From positions 367,477 to 431,476 of the forward strand of contig NZ_JNVM01000002.1 in the NCBI RefSeq assembly GCF_000722545.1: a DNA stretch of 64,000 nt. The letters run 5' to 3'. Positions within the stretch are counted from its first letter, which is position 1; each line of letters starts with the position of its first letter. Shown here in pieces: positions 1 to 8,168 of the stretch. The stretch comes from Paenibacillus tyrphae. Lineage in GTDB: Bacteria > Bacillota > Bacilli > Paenibacillales > NBRC-103111. The position numbers were made by a program, and so were the translations under genes. The notes beneath the pieces are model-generated. The model had not been told where the DNA came from, did not search any database, and worked only from the letters and a program-made list of their open reading frames with translations.

Positions 1-57
1 ATAGTCAAACGGTGTTTGGTTGTTACTTAGTTCCGCGGTTTCGGTCCGTTCAGGCAT
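1..57 (-). CDS. N-terminus of an unidentified protein, cut by the window edge
   Basis: An ATG at 57 on the minus strand has a good Shine-Dalgarno sequence (AAGGAGAGGA) just upstream. The visible 19 codons begin MPERTETAELSNNQTPFDY and run off the window. It is divergent from the flavin reductase gene, and a strong palindrome lies between them. This arrangement is common for small MarR- or HxlR-type regulators controlling a neighbouring redox enzyme, but too little protein is visible to assign a family. Confidence 0.45.
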   Translation of the reverse strand, partial: MPERTETAELSNNQTPFDY

Positions 58-79
58 CGGCGTTCCTCTCCTTAAGGTA

Positions 80-103
80 AGTACTAACTTTAAAGTGCGT
101 ACT
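80..103. promoter_or_regulatory. Palindromic operator candidate between divergent genes
   Basis: A 24-bp near-perfect palindrome has AGTAC/GTACT outer arms around the central ACTTTAAAGT. Only the two dinucleotides between arms and core break the symmetry. It sits between a divergent partial gene and the flavin reductase gene, where a dimeric redox- or aromatic-responsive repressor would bind. The identity of the repressor is inference. Confidence 0.5.
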
Positions 104-260
104 ATTTATTATCCGGCACGCGATTATACTTAAGGGTACCGCGTCCGGCGGCCGCCATAGGAGTTCAGGTTGTATGGGGACCGAACTAAATTGTAACTCT
201 CCGGTAGGACGGTGTAAACCGATGCGGACGATGCCGGACAACAAGGAAAGGATGATGACG

Positions 261-890
261 ATGCCGGGGCATGATGCGCTCGCGTTTCATAGGAGCGATT
301 TAACGGAGCAGGAAATGTACAAGCTGATGATCGGTTCGGTTGTACCGAGACCCATTGCGTGGATTTCGTCCAAAAGCAAGGACGGCGTTCTTAATTTGGC
401 GCCTTTTAGTTTTTTTACAGTCGCTTCCCGCAATCCGCCCACGCTGCTGATTTCCATCGGACCGGGCGTAGGCGAACGGGAAGGTACGGTCAAGGATACA
501 CTGACCAATATTCGCGAGGTCGGAGAGTATGTCATTAATATGGTTTCCGAGCCTCTGGGTGAAGCGATGCAGCGTTCGTCCGCTAATGTCGAGCCGCAGC
601 GTAACGAGTTCGAGCTTGCGGGAGTTACGCCGCAGCTTAGCAAGAGCATCGCTGTACCGGCCGTATTTGAAGCGCCGATTGCGTTCGAGCTGAAGCTGGA
701 TCGAATTATTCCCGTAGGCGGGGATCATCTTGTGCTTGGAATCGTGGAGCGCGTGCAAGTGGATTCCTCCGCCTATGCGGGAAATTATAAAACGGCAACG
801 GAGAATTGGAAGCCGCTGGCAAGCATGGCCGGAGACTTCGCGGGATTGACGTCTACTTTTTCATTCGATCCAGGGAATCGTCAAGAATAA
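261..890 (+). CDS. Flavin reductase family protein (FMN-binding split barrel)
   Basis: About 209 residues matching the flavin reductase-like, FMN-binding split-barrel family. Near the N-terminus is the typical stretch YKLMIGSVVPRPIAWISS, followed by NLAPFSFFT, the usual FMN-contacting region. Such proteins reduce or bind FMN and often serve monooxygenases or detoxify flavin-reactive compounds; the substrate is unknown. The ATG at 261 is preferred because AAGGAAAGG lies 9 bases upstream and the family normally starts a few residues before the conserved block. An upstream in-frame ATG at 174, with its own AGGAG, would add 29 residues of unlikely protein. The stop overlaps the 3' end of the convergent SIMPL gene by 10 bases. 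Confidence 0.8.
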   Translation: MPGHDALAFHRSDLTEQEMYKLMIGSVVPRPIAWISSKSKDGVLNLAPFSFFTVASRNPPTLLISIGPGVGEREGTVKDTLTNIREVGEYVINMVSEPLGEAMQRSSANVEPQRNEFELAGVTPQLSKSIAVPAVFEAPIAFELKLDRIIPVGGDHLVLGIVERVQVDSSAYAGNYKTATENWKPLASMAGDFAGLTSTFSFDPGNRQE

Positions 891-1528
891 GAATAAAAAG
901 CTTTGACGGCAGCGGAAATGTTCAGCTCCCCTGGTTGGATGGGCGTAGAGGCCGCAGCAGCAAAAGTCGCCATCTGGTACGGCTGCGGTTCGATGCCATG
1001 CGACACCTCTTGAATCCGCACCGGAGTAGGATGAAGCGCTACGCCCATCGCTTTGGCGAAGGTCGCCGCCTTCTGCCGGCTACTGTGGACCGCCATCGTC
1101 AACGCCTGATGGTAATAAGCCTCCGGATGAGCCGAAGTAAACTGGATGCCGGATACGGTGTTCGCTCCATGACGAACCGCCGTATCCACGATAGCTCCCG
1201 TTTGCTCGATCTTATCCGCCGTCACTCGCAGAAGATGGGTGACTTTGTAGCCGCGGAACGTTTGCACCCCATCCTTGTAGTTATATTGGATCTCGATGCC
1301 GTATTGGACCGTCTGCACCTTCTCCTTCGGAACTCCCAGCTGGTACAGCGATTGGAGGATGCCTGACACCGCTCCGGCATTTTCAGTCTGCGCTTCGCTC
1401 AGATTCGCCTTCTCCGTCACTACCCCGAGCGTAATCAGCGCCCGGTCCGGAGCCGCGGCAACCGTTCCTTCGCCGGATACCTCGATGATGTTCCTAAAGC
1501 TTTCGGTTGATGCTGTCGTTGTATTCAT
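881..1528 (-). CDS. SIMPL (DUF541) domain protein
   Basis: A 215-residue protein opening with IIEVSGEGTVAAAPDRALI, the hallmark of SIMPL/DUF541 proteins (BP26/YggE-like), and continuing through VQTVQYGIEIQYNY and FRGYKV blocks typical of the fold. No signal peptide is seen, so this copy is probably cytoplasmic, unlike the periplasmic Gram-negative relatives. The biochemical role of the family is poorly defined; oligomeric ring formation and oxidative stress tolerance have been reported for relatives. The start has AAGGAAGGTG upstream. It is convergent with the flavin reductase gene. Confidence 0.85.
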   Translation of the reverse strand: MNTTTASTESFRNIIEVSGEGTVAAAPDRALITLGVVTEKANLSEAQTENAGAVSGILQSLYQLGVPKEKVQTVQYGIEIQYNYKDGVQTFRGYKVTHLLRVTADKIEQTGAIVDTAVRHGANTVSGIQFTSAHPEAYYHQALTMAVHSSRQKAATFAKAMGVALHPTPVRIQEVSHGIEPQPYQMATFAAAASTPIQPGELNISAAVKAFYSYS

Positions 1529-1627
1529 TTCGAATCACCTTCCTTAAAGGATCTACTATCCAATGTATTTCGATACAAACCTACTATGAACCTTCCGGAA
1601 ACTGGAATAACCGCAAACAAAACACAA

Positions 1628-1675
1628 AAAATCGGCGGCCCTCCCCCGACAAAATATCAGGAGACGACCGCCGCT
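1628..1675 (-). terminator. Terminator of the cupredoxin gene
   Basis: On the minus strand a GC-rich stem (CGGCGG/CCGCCG plus TCTCC/GGGGA) is followed by ATTTTTTG, directly downstream of the cupredoxin stop codon. Confidence 0.65.
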
Positions 1676-1691
1676 TCTTCCCGCGTCGTTT

Positions 1692-2090
1692 TTATTTCAC
1701 CGTAATGACGCCGTCAAACATATACATTCCGCAATGATAGCGATATGTACCGGGCTTCATTTCGGGTAAGGCGACAATATTGTTGCCGGCTGCCAATGGA
1801 GCATCGATGATTCCCAGATCTTTGGAGATCATGCTCTTGATGCAAGTAAATCGCGTCGATTTCTTGAAGTTGATTTTCGCCGGCACGCCCGCTTGAAGCT
1901 CGATTTGTTTGGGCTCGAAGCCGTCTTCTTTTACCTGGACGGTCGCGACCTGGTAACCCGCCGCTTTTTCAGCGATCAAAGGATCGACCGAACTCGAATC
2001 GTCTTGAATAAATGCAACAAGAATGGCCCCGATGCACAATATACCGAAAGCTGCCGCCAAGAAAACGAACTTCTTTTTATTGATTTTCAT
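1692..2090 (-). CDS. Membrane-anchored cupredoxin-domain protein
   Basis: A 132-residue protein with one N-terminal membrane segment (KKKFVFLAAAFGILCIGAIL) and an extracytoplasmic cupredoxin-like beta domain. The C-terminal YRYHCGMYMFDGVITVK resembles the CGM-type copper-site loop of small plastocyanin-like proteins near copper exporters; a further FTC cysteine lies upstream. It probably binds copper outside the membrane as a shuttle or buffer. The ATG at 2090 was chosen because AGAGGGTGG precedes it and the signal anchor starts there; an upstream in-frame start at 2177 would add 29 non-hydrophobic residues. No copper ATPase is adjacent. Confidence 0.75.
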   Translation of the reverse strand: MKINKKKFVFLAAAFGILCIGAILVAFIQDDSSSVDPLIAEKAAGYQVATVQVKEDGFEPKQIELQAGVPAKINFKKSTRFTCIKSMISKDLGIIDAPLAAGNNIVALPEMKPGTYRYHCGMYMFDGVITVK

Positions 2091-2303
2091 TCCATTCCAC
2101 CCTCTCCGTTGGTTCTTATCTGCCGTTGTGGAATACCTCAAGTATAACGGAACGAGCACCGTGCGGACATGGAACATTATGTCATCTTGCGAATCATCCT
2201 TTGGTAATGTTATTTAATTTAACTATAACCCAGTTTAATCGTCTCAAAATGACTCGCAAGAGCTATATTTATGTCTAAATTAAGGCAACTCGCACTTGCA
2301 TGC

Positions 2304-2328
2304 AAAATAGAGCCGCATTGTGCGGCCC
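2304..2328 (-). terminator. Terminator after MFS gene
   Basis: The minus strand reads a GCCGC/GCGGC hairpin with a 5-base loop followed by TATTTTG, about 20 bases after the MFS stop codon. Confidence 0.6.
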
Positions 2329-2348
2329 TCCTTGATTGTCTGCTTGAC

Positions 2349-3533
2349 TCAGGTAGCCTTCGGCCGGAACCATAGTCCGAGCAGCGCAAATAAGACATAC
2401 GCGCCGCCAAGCCAATAAAACATGCTGTGGACGGAGAAATACTGCATGCTGAAGCCGCCGATATTCGGCCCGGTGATGCTCCCCATGCTGAACAGCACGG
2501 AGGCGATGACGTTCGTGCGCGGCAGCACGGCTTTCGGCACCACATCGGCCGCATAAGCAAGTCCCAGCGTAAAGAACGAGCCGACGAGCCCGCCGGCCAG
2601 GCCGAACAGAATCAGCACCAGCAGCAGATTCCCCTGCGCGGCGAACGGAACGGCTGCAAAGGCGGCCCCGCCAATCAGGCCTGCCGTCATCAGGATCGGC
2701 TTGCGGCCCCACCTGTCGCTCCATATGCCAAGCGGCAGCTGGAGGATCAGAGAACCGATTCCGATGACCGGCAGCAGCAGCGATATCCAGGCGTCGGACA
2801 TGCCGATGCGCAAGCCATAAGCGGGAAAATTGCTGTTCATGGACGATTCCATGTACCCGTACAGGAACGAGGTAAGCAGAGCGTACCAGGCCAGCCGGAA
2901 CACGGCAGGATAGGTGGTGACGGCTTGCGCCCCCTGCTCCCTTTTTACCGTTTCCGGGAGCGCATTAGGCAGCCGGCTTACGAACAGCAGCGATACGACC
3001 GTGCACAGCATTGTCGCCAGAAAAGGCGCCCACATCCCGTAGGGCAGCAGGTTAATGCCAAGCGGTCCCAGGCTGAATCCTGCCCCGTAAGCCATCCCGT
3101 AGAGCGAGATGTACCGGCCTCGCTTATCCGCCGGAGAGCGGGAAACGATCCACAGCTGGGTCGAATAATGCAGACCGCTGTCTCCCACGCCTACCAGAAA
3201 CCTAAGCAGAAGCCAGACCCAGAAATTAGGAAATAATGGAAATAAGATCAGCGTGACAAGCACGATCAGGATGCCTCCGACGATCACCGGCTTGTAGCCG
3301 AAACGACGAACGGGCTTCTCAATCCAAAACATCGTGGCAAAGGTCCCGATGTACAGAGCGGCCGCATTCAAGCCGTTCACCCCGGTCGAGACCCCCGTCT
3401 TGTCAAGCAGCAGAGTAAGCAGCGGCAGCAGAAGTCCCTGGTTCATCCCGGCGATAATGACTACGGTAATCAGCGTAAGATAATGCCGGAGCTGGAACGG
3501 GGATTCCAAGCCGCGTTCATGGGATAACGTCAA
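2349..3533 (-). CDS. MFS transporter, 12 membrane segments
   Basis: A 394-residue major facilitator protein with about 12 hydrophobic segments. The A-like loop motif appears after TM2 (EKPVRRFGYKPVIVGG) and again in the second half (GIWSDRWGRKPILMTAG), as in drug and small-molecule efflux proteins. The protein begins with a TTG codon at 3533, preceded by AAGGAG at 8 bases. It has its own terminator and no obvious partner gene, so the substrate cannot be inferred. Confidence 0.8.
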   Translation of the reverse strand: MTLSHERGLESPFQLRHYLTLITVVIIAGMNQGLLLPLLTLLLDKTGVSTGVNGLNAAALYIGTFATMFWIEKPVRRFGYKPVIVGGILIVLVTLILFPLFPNFWVWLLLRFLVGVGDSGLHYSTQLWIVSRSPADKRGRYISLYGMAYGAGFSLGPLGINLLPYGMWAPFLATMLCTVVSLLFVSRLPNALPETVKREQGAQAVTTYPAVFRLAWYALLTSFLYGYMESSMNSNFPAYGLRIGMSDAWISLLLPVIGIGSLILQLPLGIWSDRWGRKPILMTAGLIGGAAFAAVPFAAQGNLLLVLILFGLAGGLVGSFFTLGLAYAADVVPKAVLPRTNVIASVLFSMGSITGPNIGGFSMQYFSVHSMFYWLGGAYVLFALLGLWFRPKAT

Positions 3534-3637
3534 CGGTAACTCTCCTTCACGACTTCAATTCGGAATGACTTGACTATTGTAGCTGATCTTTGGTCAAAAA
3601 TCGACCGTTGACGTTAAGCAATTGTGCCGCTGCCCAT

Positions 3638-3670
3638 AAAAAAAAGAAGCTGCCGGGATTGCAGCTTCTT
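3638..3670 (-). terminator. Terminator of the AraC/GyrI gene
   Basis: A perfect 10-bp stem (AAGAAGCTGC/GCAGCTTCTT) with a 7-base loop is followed on the minus strand by eight T residues, just after the regulator's stop codon. Confidence 0.9.
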
Positions 3671-3677
3671 ATCCCAC

Positions 3678-4538
3678 TTATTCGATAGGAATATATATAA
3701 TCATGCTTATTGCGTCCGGATACGACGACTTGAGCACATCGGTCACCTCAAAATCCGGCCCCTCCCGCCGATCGTAATTCGAATTCGGCAGCCAAGTGCC
3801 GTATATGTATTTTCTCGTATCTTGCGCCGATCCGTCCACCCGAAATGCCGCGTATTTCCCCTTTGGAATGTCATAACAGACGAATCCCGGCTCCAAATCG
3901 TCCGTAAATTCGTGCACTTCTTCTCCAACCAAGAACGAAAATCGGCCGTCATCCTGAAACTTGCAGGCGATCCCGTAGGCCATCTCCGGGGCCGCTCTAC
4001 CCGGAATCTTCAGATATAAACCGTTGCTCCCGAACTCACGGTAACAGCGCGGAATTTCTTCAAAGTATTGCTCCTCCTGCAGCGTTGTCCGGTATTCGTA
4101 GCCGATGATCCGGATCGCGTCCAGATCGATAATCTCAGGCCGGTTCATGTTTAATTCCCCTTTTGCATGTTGTTGATAATCGAGAAAATTCACCTTGCAC
4201 TGCAAGCGAAGCGGGACGGATTCCTTCTGGTATTTCGCCGGAGTGATGCCGAATTGACTCTCGAACGCCCTTGTGAACGCTTCTTGCGAGCCGTATTGAA
4301 ACGCTACTGCGATGTCGAGAACGCTTCTGCTCGTTTCCTTCAATAAAACCGCGGCTTCGGACAGTCTCCGTCTCCGAATGTATTGGTGCACGGAAAATCC
4401 CGAGATAGCTTGAAACAGCCGTTGAAAATGAAAAGCCGAAAAACAAGCCGCCGACGCTATGACCGTAATGTCCAGCTCCTCCTGAAGGCGGTCTTCGATA
4501 AACTGTATCGCGCCTTGAATTCTTTTGAAATAATCCAT
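3678..4538 (-). CDS. AraC-family regulator with GyrI-like effector domain
   Basis: A 286-residue protein. Residues 1-105 form a double helix-turn-helix AraC domain (ACFSAFHFQRLFQAISGFSVHQYIRRRRL, shown here in part by FSAFHFQRLF, then FGITPAKYQKE). The remainder is a GyrI/SOUL-like small-molecule-binding domain ending ISMIIYIPIE. This N-terminal HTH plus C-terminal GyrI architecture matches Rob- and BmrR-like multidrug sensors of Bacillota. No adjacent target operon is obvious. The ATG has GGAGGT 11 bases upstream. Confidence 0.85.
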   Translation of the reverse strand: MDYFKRIQGAIQFIEDRLQEELDITVIASAACFSAFHFQRLFQAISGFSVHQYIRRRRLSEAAVLLKETSRSVLDIAVAFQYGSQEAFTRAFESQFGITPAKYQKESVPLRLQCKVNFLDYQQHAKGELNMNRPEIIDLDAIRIIGYEYRTTLQEEQYFEEIPRCYREFGSNGLYLKIPGRAAPEMAYGIACKFQDDGRFSFLVGEEVHEFTDDLEPGFVCYDIPKGKYAAFRVDGSAQDTRKYIYGTWLPNSNYDRREGPDFEVTDVLKSSYPDAISMIIYIPIE

Positions 4539-4725
4539 TCGCTTACCAAACCTCCAGCCATCCTGTCATGGAATGTATTGTACAACAAAATCCCCTGCTT
4601 TTTTTGATAATCCGTGCTCATCGGCACATTTTATTCGGACGGGGACCGCGCCGGGCTTCCGTTTTGGTGTTTGCCGCACGCTATGATAAAATCACCCTAT
4701 ACGGACACGAACAGGAGGGACAGAG

Positions 4726-5076
4726 ATGATTAGAGATTTGTTGGGAAAAGCGGTTTCGATGGGGCTGGGCTTTGCCGTGGTCAGCAAAGAGCAGGCGGAG
4801 AAATTCGTCGACGAGCTGGTCAAAAAAGGCGAGCTGAACAAAGCCGAGTCGCAGCAGTTCGTGGATGACTTGGTGCGCAAAGGGGAGGAAGCCCAATCCA
4901 CGCTGGAAGAGAAGATGCGCGACTATATGCGTCAGGCGCTTCATGAGATGAACTTGACGACCAAGGACGACTACGTCCGGCTGACCCAGCGCATCGGGGA
5001 GCTTGAGCGCCGCGTGGCCGATCTGGAAGGCAAGCAGCACGAAGCCGACCAAACGTTACCTCCCGCAAGCTCATGA
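4726..5076 (+). CDS. Phasin-like / PhaF-type coiled-coil protein
   Basis: A 116-residue, highly charged helical protein: LLGKAVSMGLGFAVVSKEQAE, then long amphipathic helices with EELVKKGELNKAESQQFVDDLV-type heptads and a C-terminal ELERRVADLEGK coiled coil. It resembles polyhydroxyalkanoate phasin-related (PhaF-like) proteins that sit immediately upstream of UbiB-family kinases. Its stop overlaps the downstream kinase start as ATGA, indicating translational coupling and joint function. AGGAGG lies 7 bases before the ATG. No polyhydroxyalkanoate synthase is present nearby, so granule binding is not implied. Confidence 0.7.
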   Translation: MIRDLLGKAVSMGLGFAVVSKEQAEKFVDELVKKGELNKAESQQFVDDLVRKGEEAQSTLEEKMRDYMRQALHEMNLTTKDDYVRLTQRIGELERRVADLEGKQHEADQTLPPASS

Positions 5077-6752
5077 GTCTCGGACGGAAAATCCGGCACC
5101 TGCAGAGGTACCGCGACATTGCCAAAGCATTCGCCCGCAACGGGCTCGGCTTCCTCGTCAAAGAGCTTGGACTGCCCGATCTGCTTGCGGGGACGCGCAT
5201 CGGCTTAAATGAACGGCGGGAGGCCCGGTCGCGCACCATCGGCGAACGCATTCGGACGTTTCTGGAGGAGCTTGGCCCGACCTTCGTCAAAATCGGCCAA
5301 ATCGCCAGCACGCGTCCCGACCTGCTGCCCGCTCATATTATCGACGAGCTCGTCAAGCTGCAGGACCGGGTTCCGCCCTTCCCTTTCGAGCAAGTGCGCG
5401 AAGTTCTGGAAAGCGAGTTCGGCGAGCCCTTTGAGGAGCTGTTCGCGGAATTTCAAGAGACGCCGATCGCCGCGGCTTCCATCGGGCAGGTCCATCTCGC
5501 CCGCCTGCATACGGGTGAGCCGGTCGCCGTCAAAATTCAGCGCCCGAACATTCGTTCCATTGTTGAAACGGATCTTGAAATTTTGGACGATTTGGCCCGC
5601 CTGGCCGAGCACCGGCTCGACTGGGCGGCCAAATATCAGGTACGCGACATGGTGTACGAGCTGTCCCAGTCGCTGCGCGCCGAGCTGGATTACACGAACG
5701 AAGGCCGCAGCGCACAGCGGATGGCGAAGCCGTTCGAGCGCGATTCGGATGTATGTATACCGGCGATTTATTGGGATTATTCGAGCCGCAACGTGCTGAC
5801 CATGGAGTATCTGGAAGGCATAAAGCCTACCGAAAGGGAGCGTCTGCAAGAGCTGGGGTATGAACCGAAAAAGCTCGCCGAAACGATTGCCCGAATCATC
5901 TTTCAGCAAATTTTTGTGGAAGGCTTCTTTCATGCCGATCCTCATCCGGGCAACATTATCGTCCTCCCGGGCGGGGTGATCGGACTGATCGATTTCGGCA
6001 TGGTCGGGCGTCTTACCCCAATGATGAAATATCATTTCGGCTCGCTTGTCATTGCCCTGCGGCGCAACAGCACCGACGGCGTCATCAAGGCGATTGAAGG
6101 CATCGGCATCATTCCCGACGATGTCGACATGGACTCCTTGCGCGCAGATGTGGACGAGCTGCGGGAGAAATATTACGACGTGCCGCTCAGCCGCGTCAAG
6201 CTGGGCGAATCGGTCAACGACCTGCTCGCCGTCGCCTACGAACACCGCGTGCGCATTCCCGCCGACCTGACGCTCCTCGGCAAAGCGCTGCTGACGCTCG
6301 AAGGCGTCGTCACTTCGCTGGACCCGACGTTCAGCGTCATCAGCATCGCCGAACCGTTCGGACGAAAGCTGTTCGCCGAAAGATTCAGTCCCCGCAACGT
6401 GGCCGACAGCGTGTGGCATCAGGTAAGCGAGGCCGCCACCCTGCTGACGGAGACGCCGGTGAAGCTGCGCGAGCTGCTCGGAATGGTGAAGAAAGGCAGG
6501 CTGCGCTTTGAAATATCGATCGCCGAGCTGGATGCCTTGATGCGAAAAATGGACCGCATCAGCAACCAGCTATCGTTCAGCATCGTCCTGCTCGCTTTCA
6601 GCATTATTATGGTCGGTCTTATTATCGGTTCGTCGCTTGGCAGACAATCGACCTTCCTGTGGAATTTTCCCGTCATTGAAATCGGCTTCTCCGTTGCCTC
6701 GCTGATGTTTCTATGGCTGCTGCTGTCGATTTTCAGGTCGGGACGGTTTTGA
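5073..6752 (+). CDS. UbiB/ABC1 (AarF) family atypical kinase
   Basis: A 559-residue protein with all UbiB hallmarks: the KxGQ segment (TFVKIGQIASTRPDLLP), the glycine/alanine-rich loop (AASIGQVHLA), the VKIQRP lysine, the catalytic loop HADPHPGN, the metal-binding LIDFGMVG, and two C-terminal membrane helices. Family members are ATPases/kinases linked to isoprenoid quinone biosynthesis or lipid handling. Since Bacillota normally make menaquinone, a role in ubiquinone synthesis is unlikely and the substrate is open. It is coupled to the upstream phasin-like gene and followed by a strong terminator. Confidence 0.9.
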   Translation: MSLGRKIRHLQRYRDIAKAFARNGLGFLVKELGLPDLLAGTRIGLNERREARSRTIGERIRTFLEELGPTFVKIGQIASTRPDLLPAHIIDELVKLQDRVPPFPFEQVREVLESEFGEPFEELFAEFQETPIAAASIGQVHLARLHTGEPVAVKIQRPNIRSIVETDLEILDDLARLAEHRLDWAAKYQVRDMVYELSQSLRAELDYTNEGRSAQRMAKPFERDSDVCIPAIYWDYSSRNVLTMEYLEGIKPTERERLQELGYEPKKLAETIARIIFQQIFVEGFFHADPHPGNIIVLPGGVIGLIDFGMVGRLTPMMKYHFGSLVIALRRNSTDGVIKAIEGIGIIPDDVDMDSLRADVDELREKYYDVPLSRVKLGESVNDLLAVAYEHRVRIPADLTLLGKALLTLEGVVTSLDPTFSVISIAEPFGRKLFAERFSPRNVADSVWHQVSEAATLLTETPVKLRELLGMVKKGRLRFEISIAELDALMRKMDRISNQLSFSIVLLAFSIIMVGLIIGSSLGRQSTFLWNFPVIEIGFSVASLMFLWLLLSIFRSGRF

Positions 6753-6789
6753 AAATCGGATCGGTGTCCGACGACGCTTTGTCTTTAGG

Positions 6790-6843
6790 CGCCTCCCTGG
6801 AGTTGTTCGAGCTGCTCGAACGATGTCCAGAGGGGGCGTTTTT
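6790..6843 (+). terminator. Terminator of the phasin-like/UbiB operon
   Basis: A long stem (CGCCTCCCTGGA pairing with TCCAGAGGGGGCG) encloses an inner TTCGAG/CTCGAA stem and is followed by five T residues. Confidence 0.85.
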
Positions 6844-6955
6844 CGTTTAGTTAGCCATTTCAATACGGACATGATGCTGTCAGGATTACCGATGTATCAT
6901 AGGACATAGGGAATAGTTAAACCATACCGGCACTGTTAAAGGAGGTCTTCGTCTC

Positions 6956-8128
6956 ATGCAAACACAACCGCGGCCGATTGCCGCAACCGGCCCCCTCAGG
7001 GGAACCTCCCGTCCCGTCGTGCTCGGAGCCCGCGCCTTGAACCGCGCTCTGCTCGCGCGCCAGCTGCTGCTGCAACGCGCGGACATGCCGGTTGCCGACG
7101 TGCTGGAGCATCTGGTCGGCATGCAGGCTCAAGCGCCCAACCCGCCCTATTTCGGGCTGTGGACGCGGCTGCGCGGGTTCCGTCAGGACGATCTGTCCCG
7201 CTTACTTCTGGACCGGCGCGCGGTTCGCATCGCGCTGATGCGGTCCACCATTCATCTGGTTACCGCCCGCGATAGCCTGATTTTGCGTCCCTTGATGCAA
7301 TCCGTCTACGAACGCGGTCTCAGCGGCAGCTTCGGACGACGTCTGACGGGGCTGGATCTTGAAGCGGTCGCGGCGGCCGGCCGGATACTGGTCGAGGAAC
7401 AGCCTCGGACACTCGGCGAGCTTGGCAAGCTGCTGCGCGAGCAGTGGCCGGACCGCGATCCCGCCGCGCTCGCCAACGCCGTACGCGCCTTGGTGCCGCT
7501 CGTGCAAGTTCCGCCGCGCGGCATCTGGGGCGACGGCGGTCAAGCCGCCCACACCTCTGCGGAAGCTTGGCTGGGGCAATCGTTAGCCTCGGCTCCATCG
7601 CTGGAGGAGACGCTTCTCCGGTACCTTGCGGCATTCGGACCGGCCACGGTCAAAGACATGCAGGTGTGGTCGGGTTTAACCCGGCTGCGCGAAGCGATCG
7701 ACCGGCTCCGGCCGCGCCTATCCGTTTACAAGAGCGAGGACGGCAGCGAGCTGTTCGATATGCCGGGCGCACCGCTCCCCGGTCCGGATACCCCGGCGCC
7801 GCCCCGCTTTTTGGGCGAGTTCGATAACATGCTCTTGTCCTATGCCGATCGAACGCGCATCCTGACTGACGAGTACCGCCCCCTTGTTTGCACCGAGAAC
7901 GGCATCGTTCGGGCCACCATCCTCGTCGATGGTTTTGTCCGGGGGATATGGAAGATCGTGCGCCGGCGCCGTACCGTCACGCTGGTCATCGAGCCCTTCG
8001 AGCCGCTATCCGGGGAAGACTGCGAAGCCTTGGCCGAGGAAGGTCGCGGATTGCTCGACTTCGCCGCCGCGGACGCCGATGTCCGCGATATTCAATTCGT
8101 CTCGCCGGAGCTCCGAAGCCAGCCTTGA
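6956..8128 (+). CDS. AlkZ-like winged-helix (HTH_42) DNA-binding protein
   Basis: A 390-residue protein of the HTH_42/DUF1006 family. Near residue 55 is VGMQAQAPNPPYFGLWTRL; the Q57-x-Q59 pair matches the QxQ catalytic motif of AlkZ/YcaQ DNA glycosylases. Later landmarks are MRSTIHLVTARD, a winged-helix region, and FLGEFDNMLLSYADR. Family members such as AlkZ excise interstrand crosslinks or bulky lesions in genotoxin resistance, while others have only housekeeping copies. No toxin biosynthesis genes flank this one. AGGAGG lies about 10 bases upstream of the ATG. Confidence 0.8.
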   Translation: MQTQPRPIAATGPLRGTSRPVVLGARALNRALLARQLLLQRADMPVADVLEHLVGMQAQAPNPPYFGLWTRLRGFRQDDLSRLLLDRRAVRIALMRSTIHLVTARDSLILRPLMQSVYERGLSGSFGRRLTGLDLEAVAAAGRILVEEQPRTLGELGKLLREQWPDRDPAALANAVRALVPLVQVPPRGIWGDGGQAAHTSAEAWLGQSLASAPSLEETLLRYLAAFGPATVKDMQVWSGLTRLREAIDRLRPRLSVYKSEDGSELFDMPGAPLPGPDTPAPPRFLGEFDNMLLSYADRTRILTDEYRPLVCTENGIVRATILVDGFVRGIWKIVRRRRTVTLVIEPFEPLSGEDCEALAEEGRGLLDFAAADADVRDIQFVSPELRSQP

Positions 8129-8168
8129 ACACCACAAGGTCTTGCGTGTACTATAGCAGTCCGTTCGT

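Noticed and set aside
5205..6419. Antisense 404-codon frame opposite the UbiB kinase
   Set aside because: No motifs; the kinase on the plus strand has every expected catalytic element.
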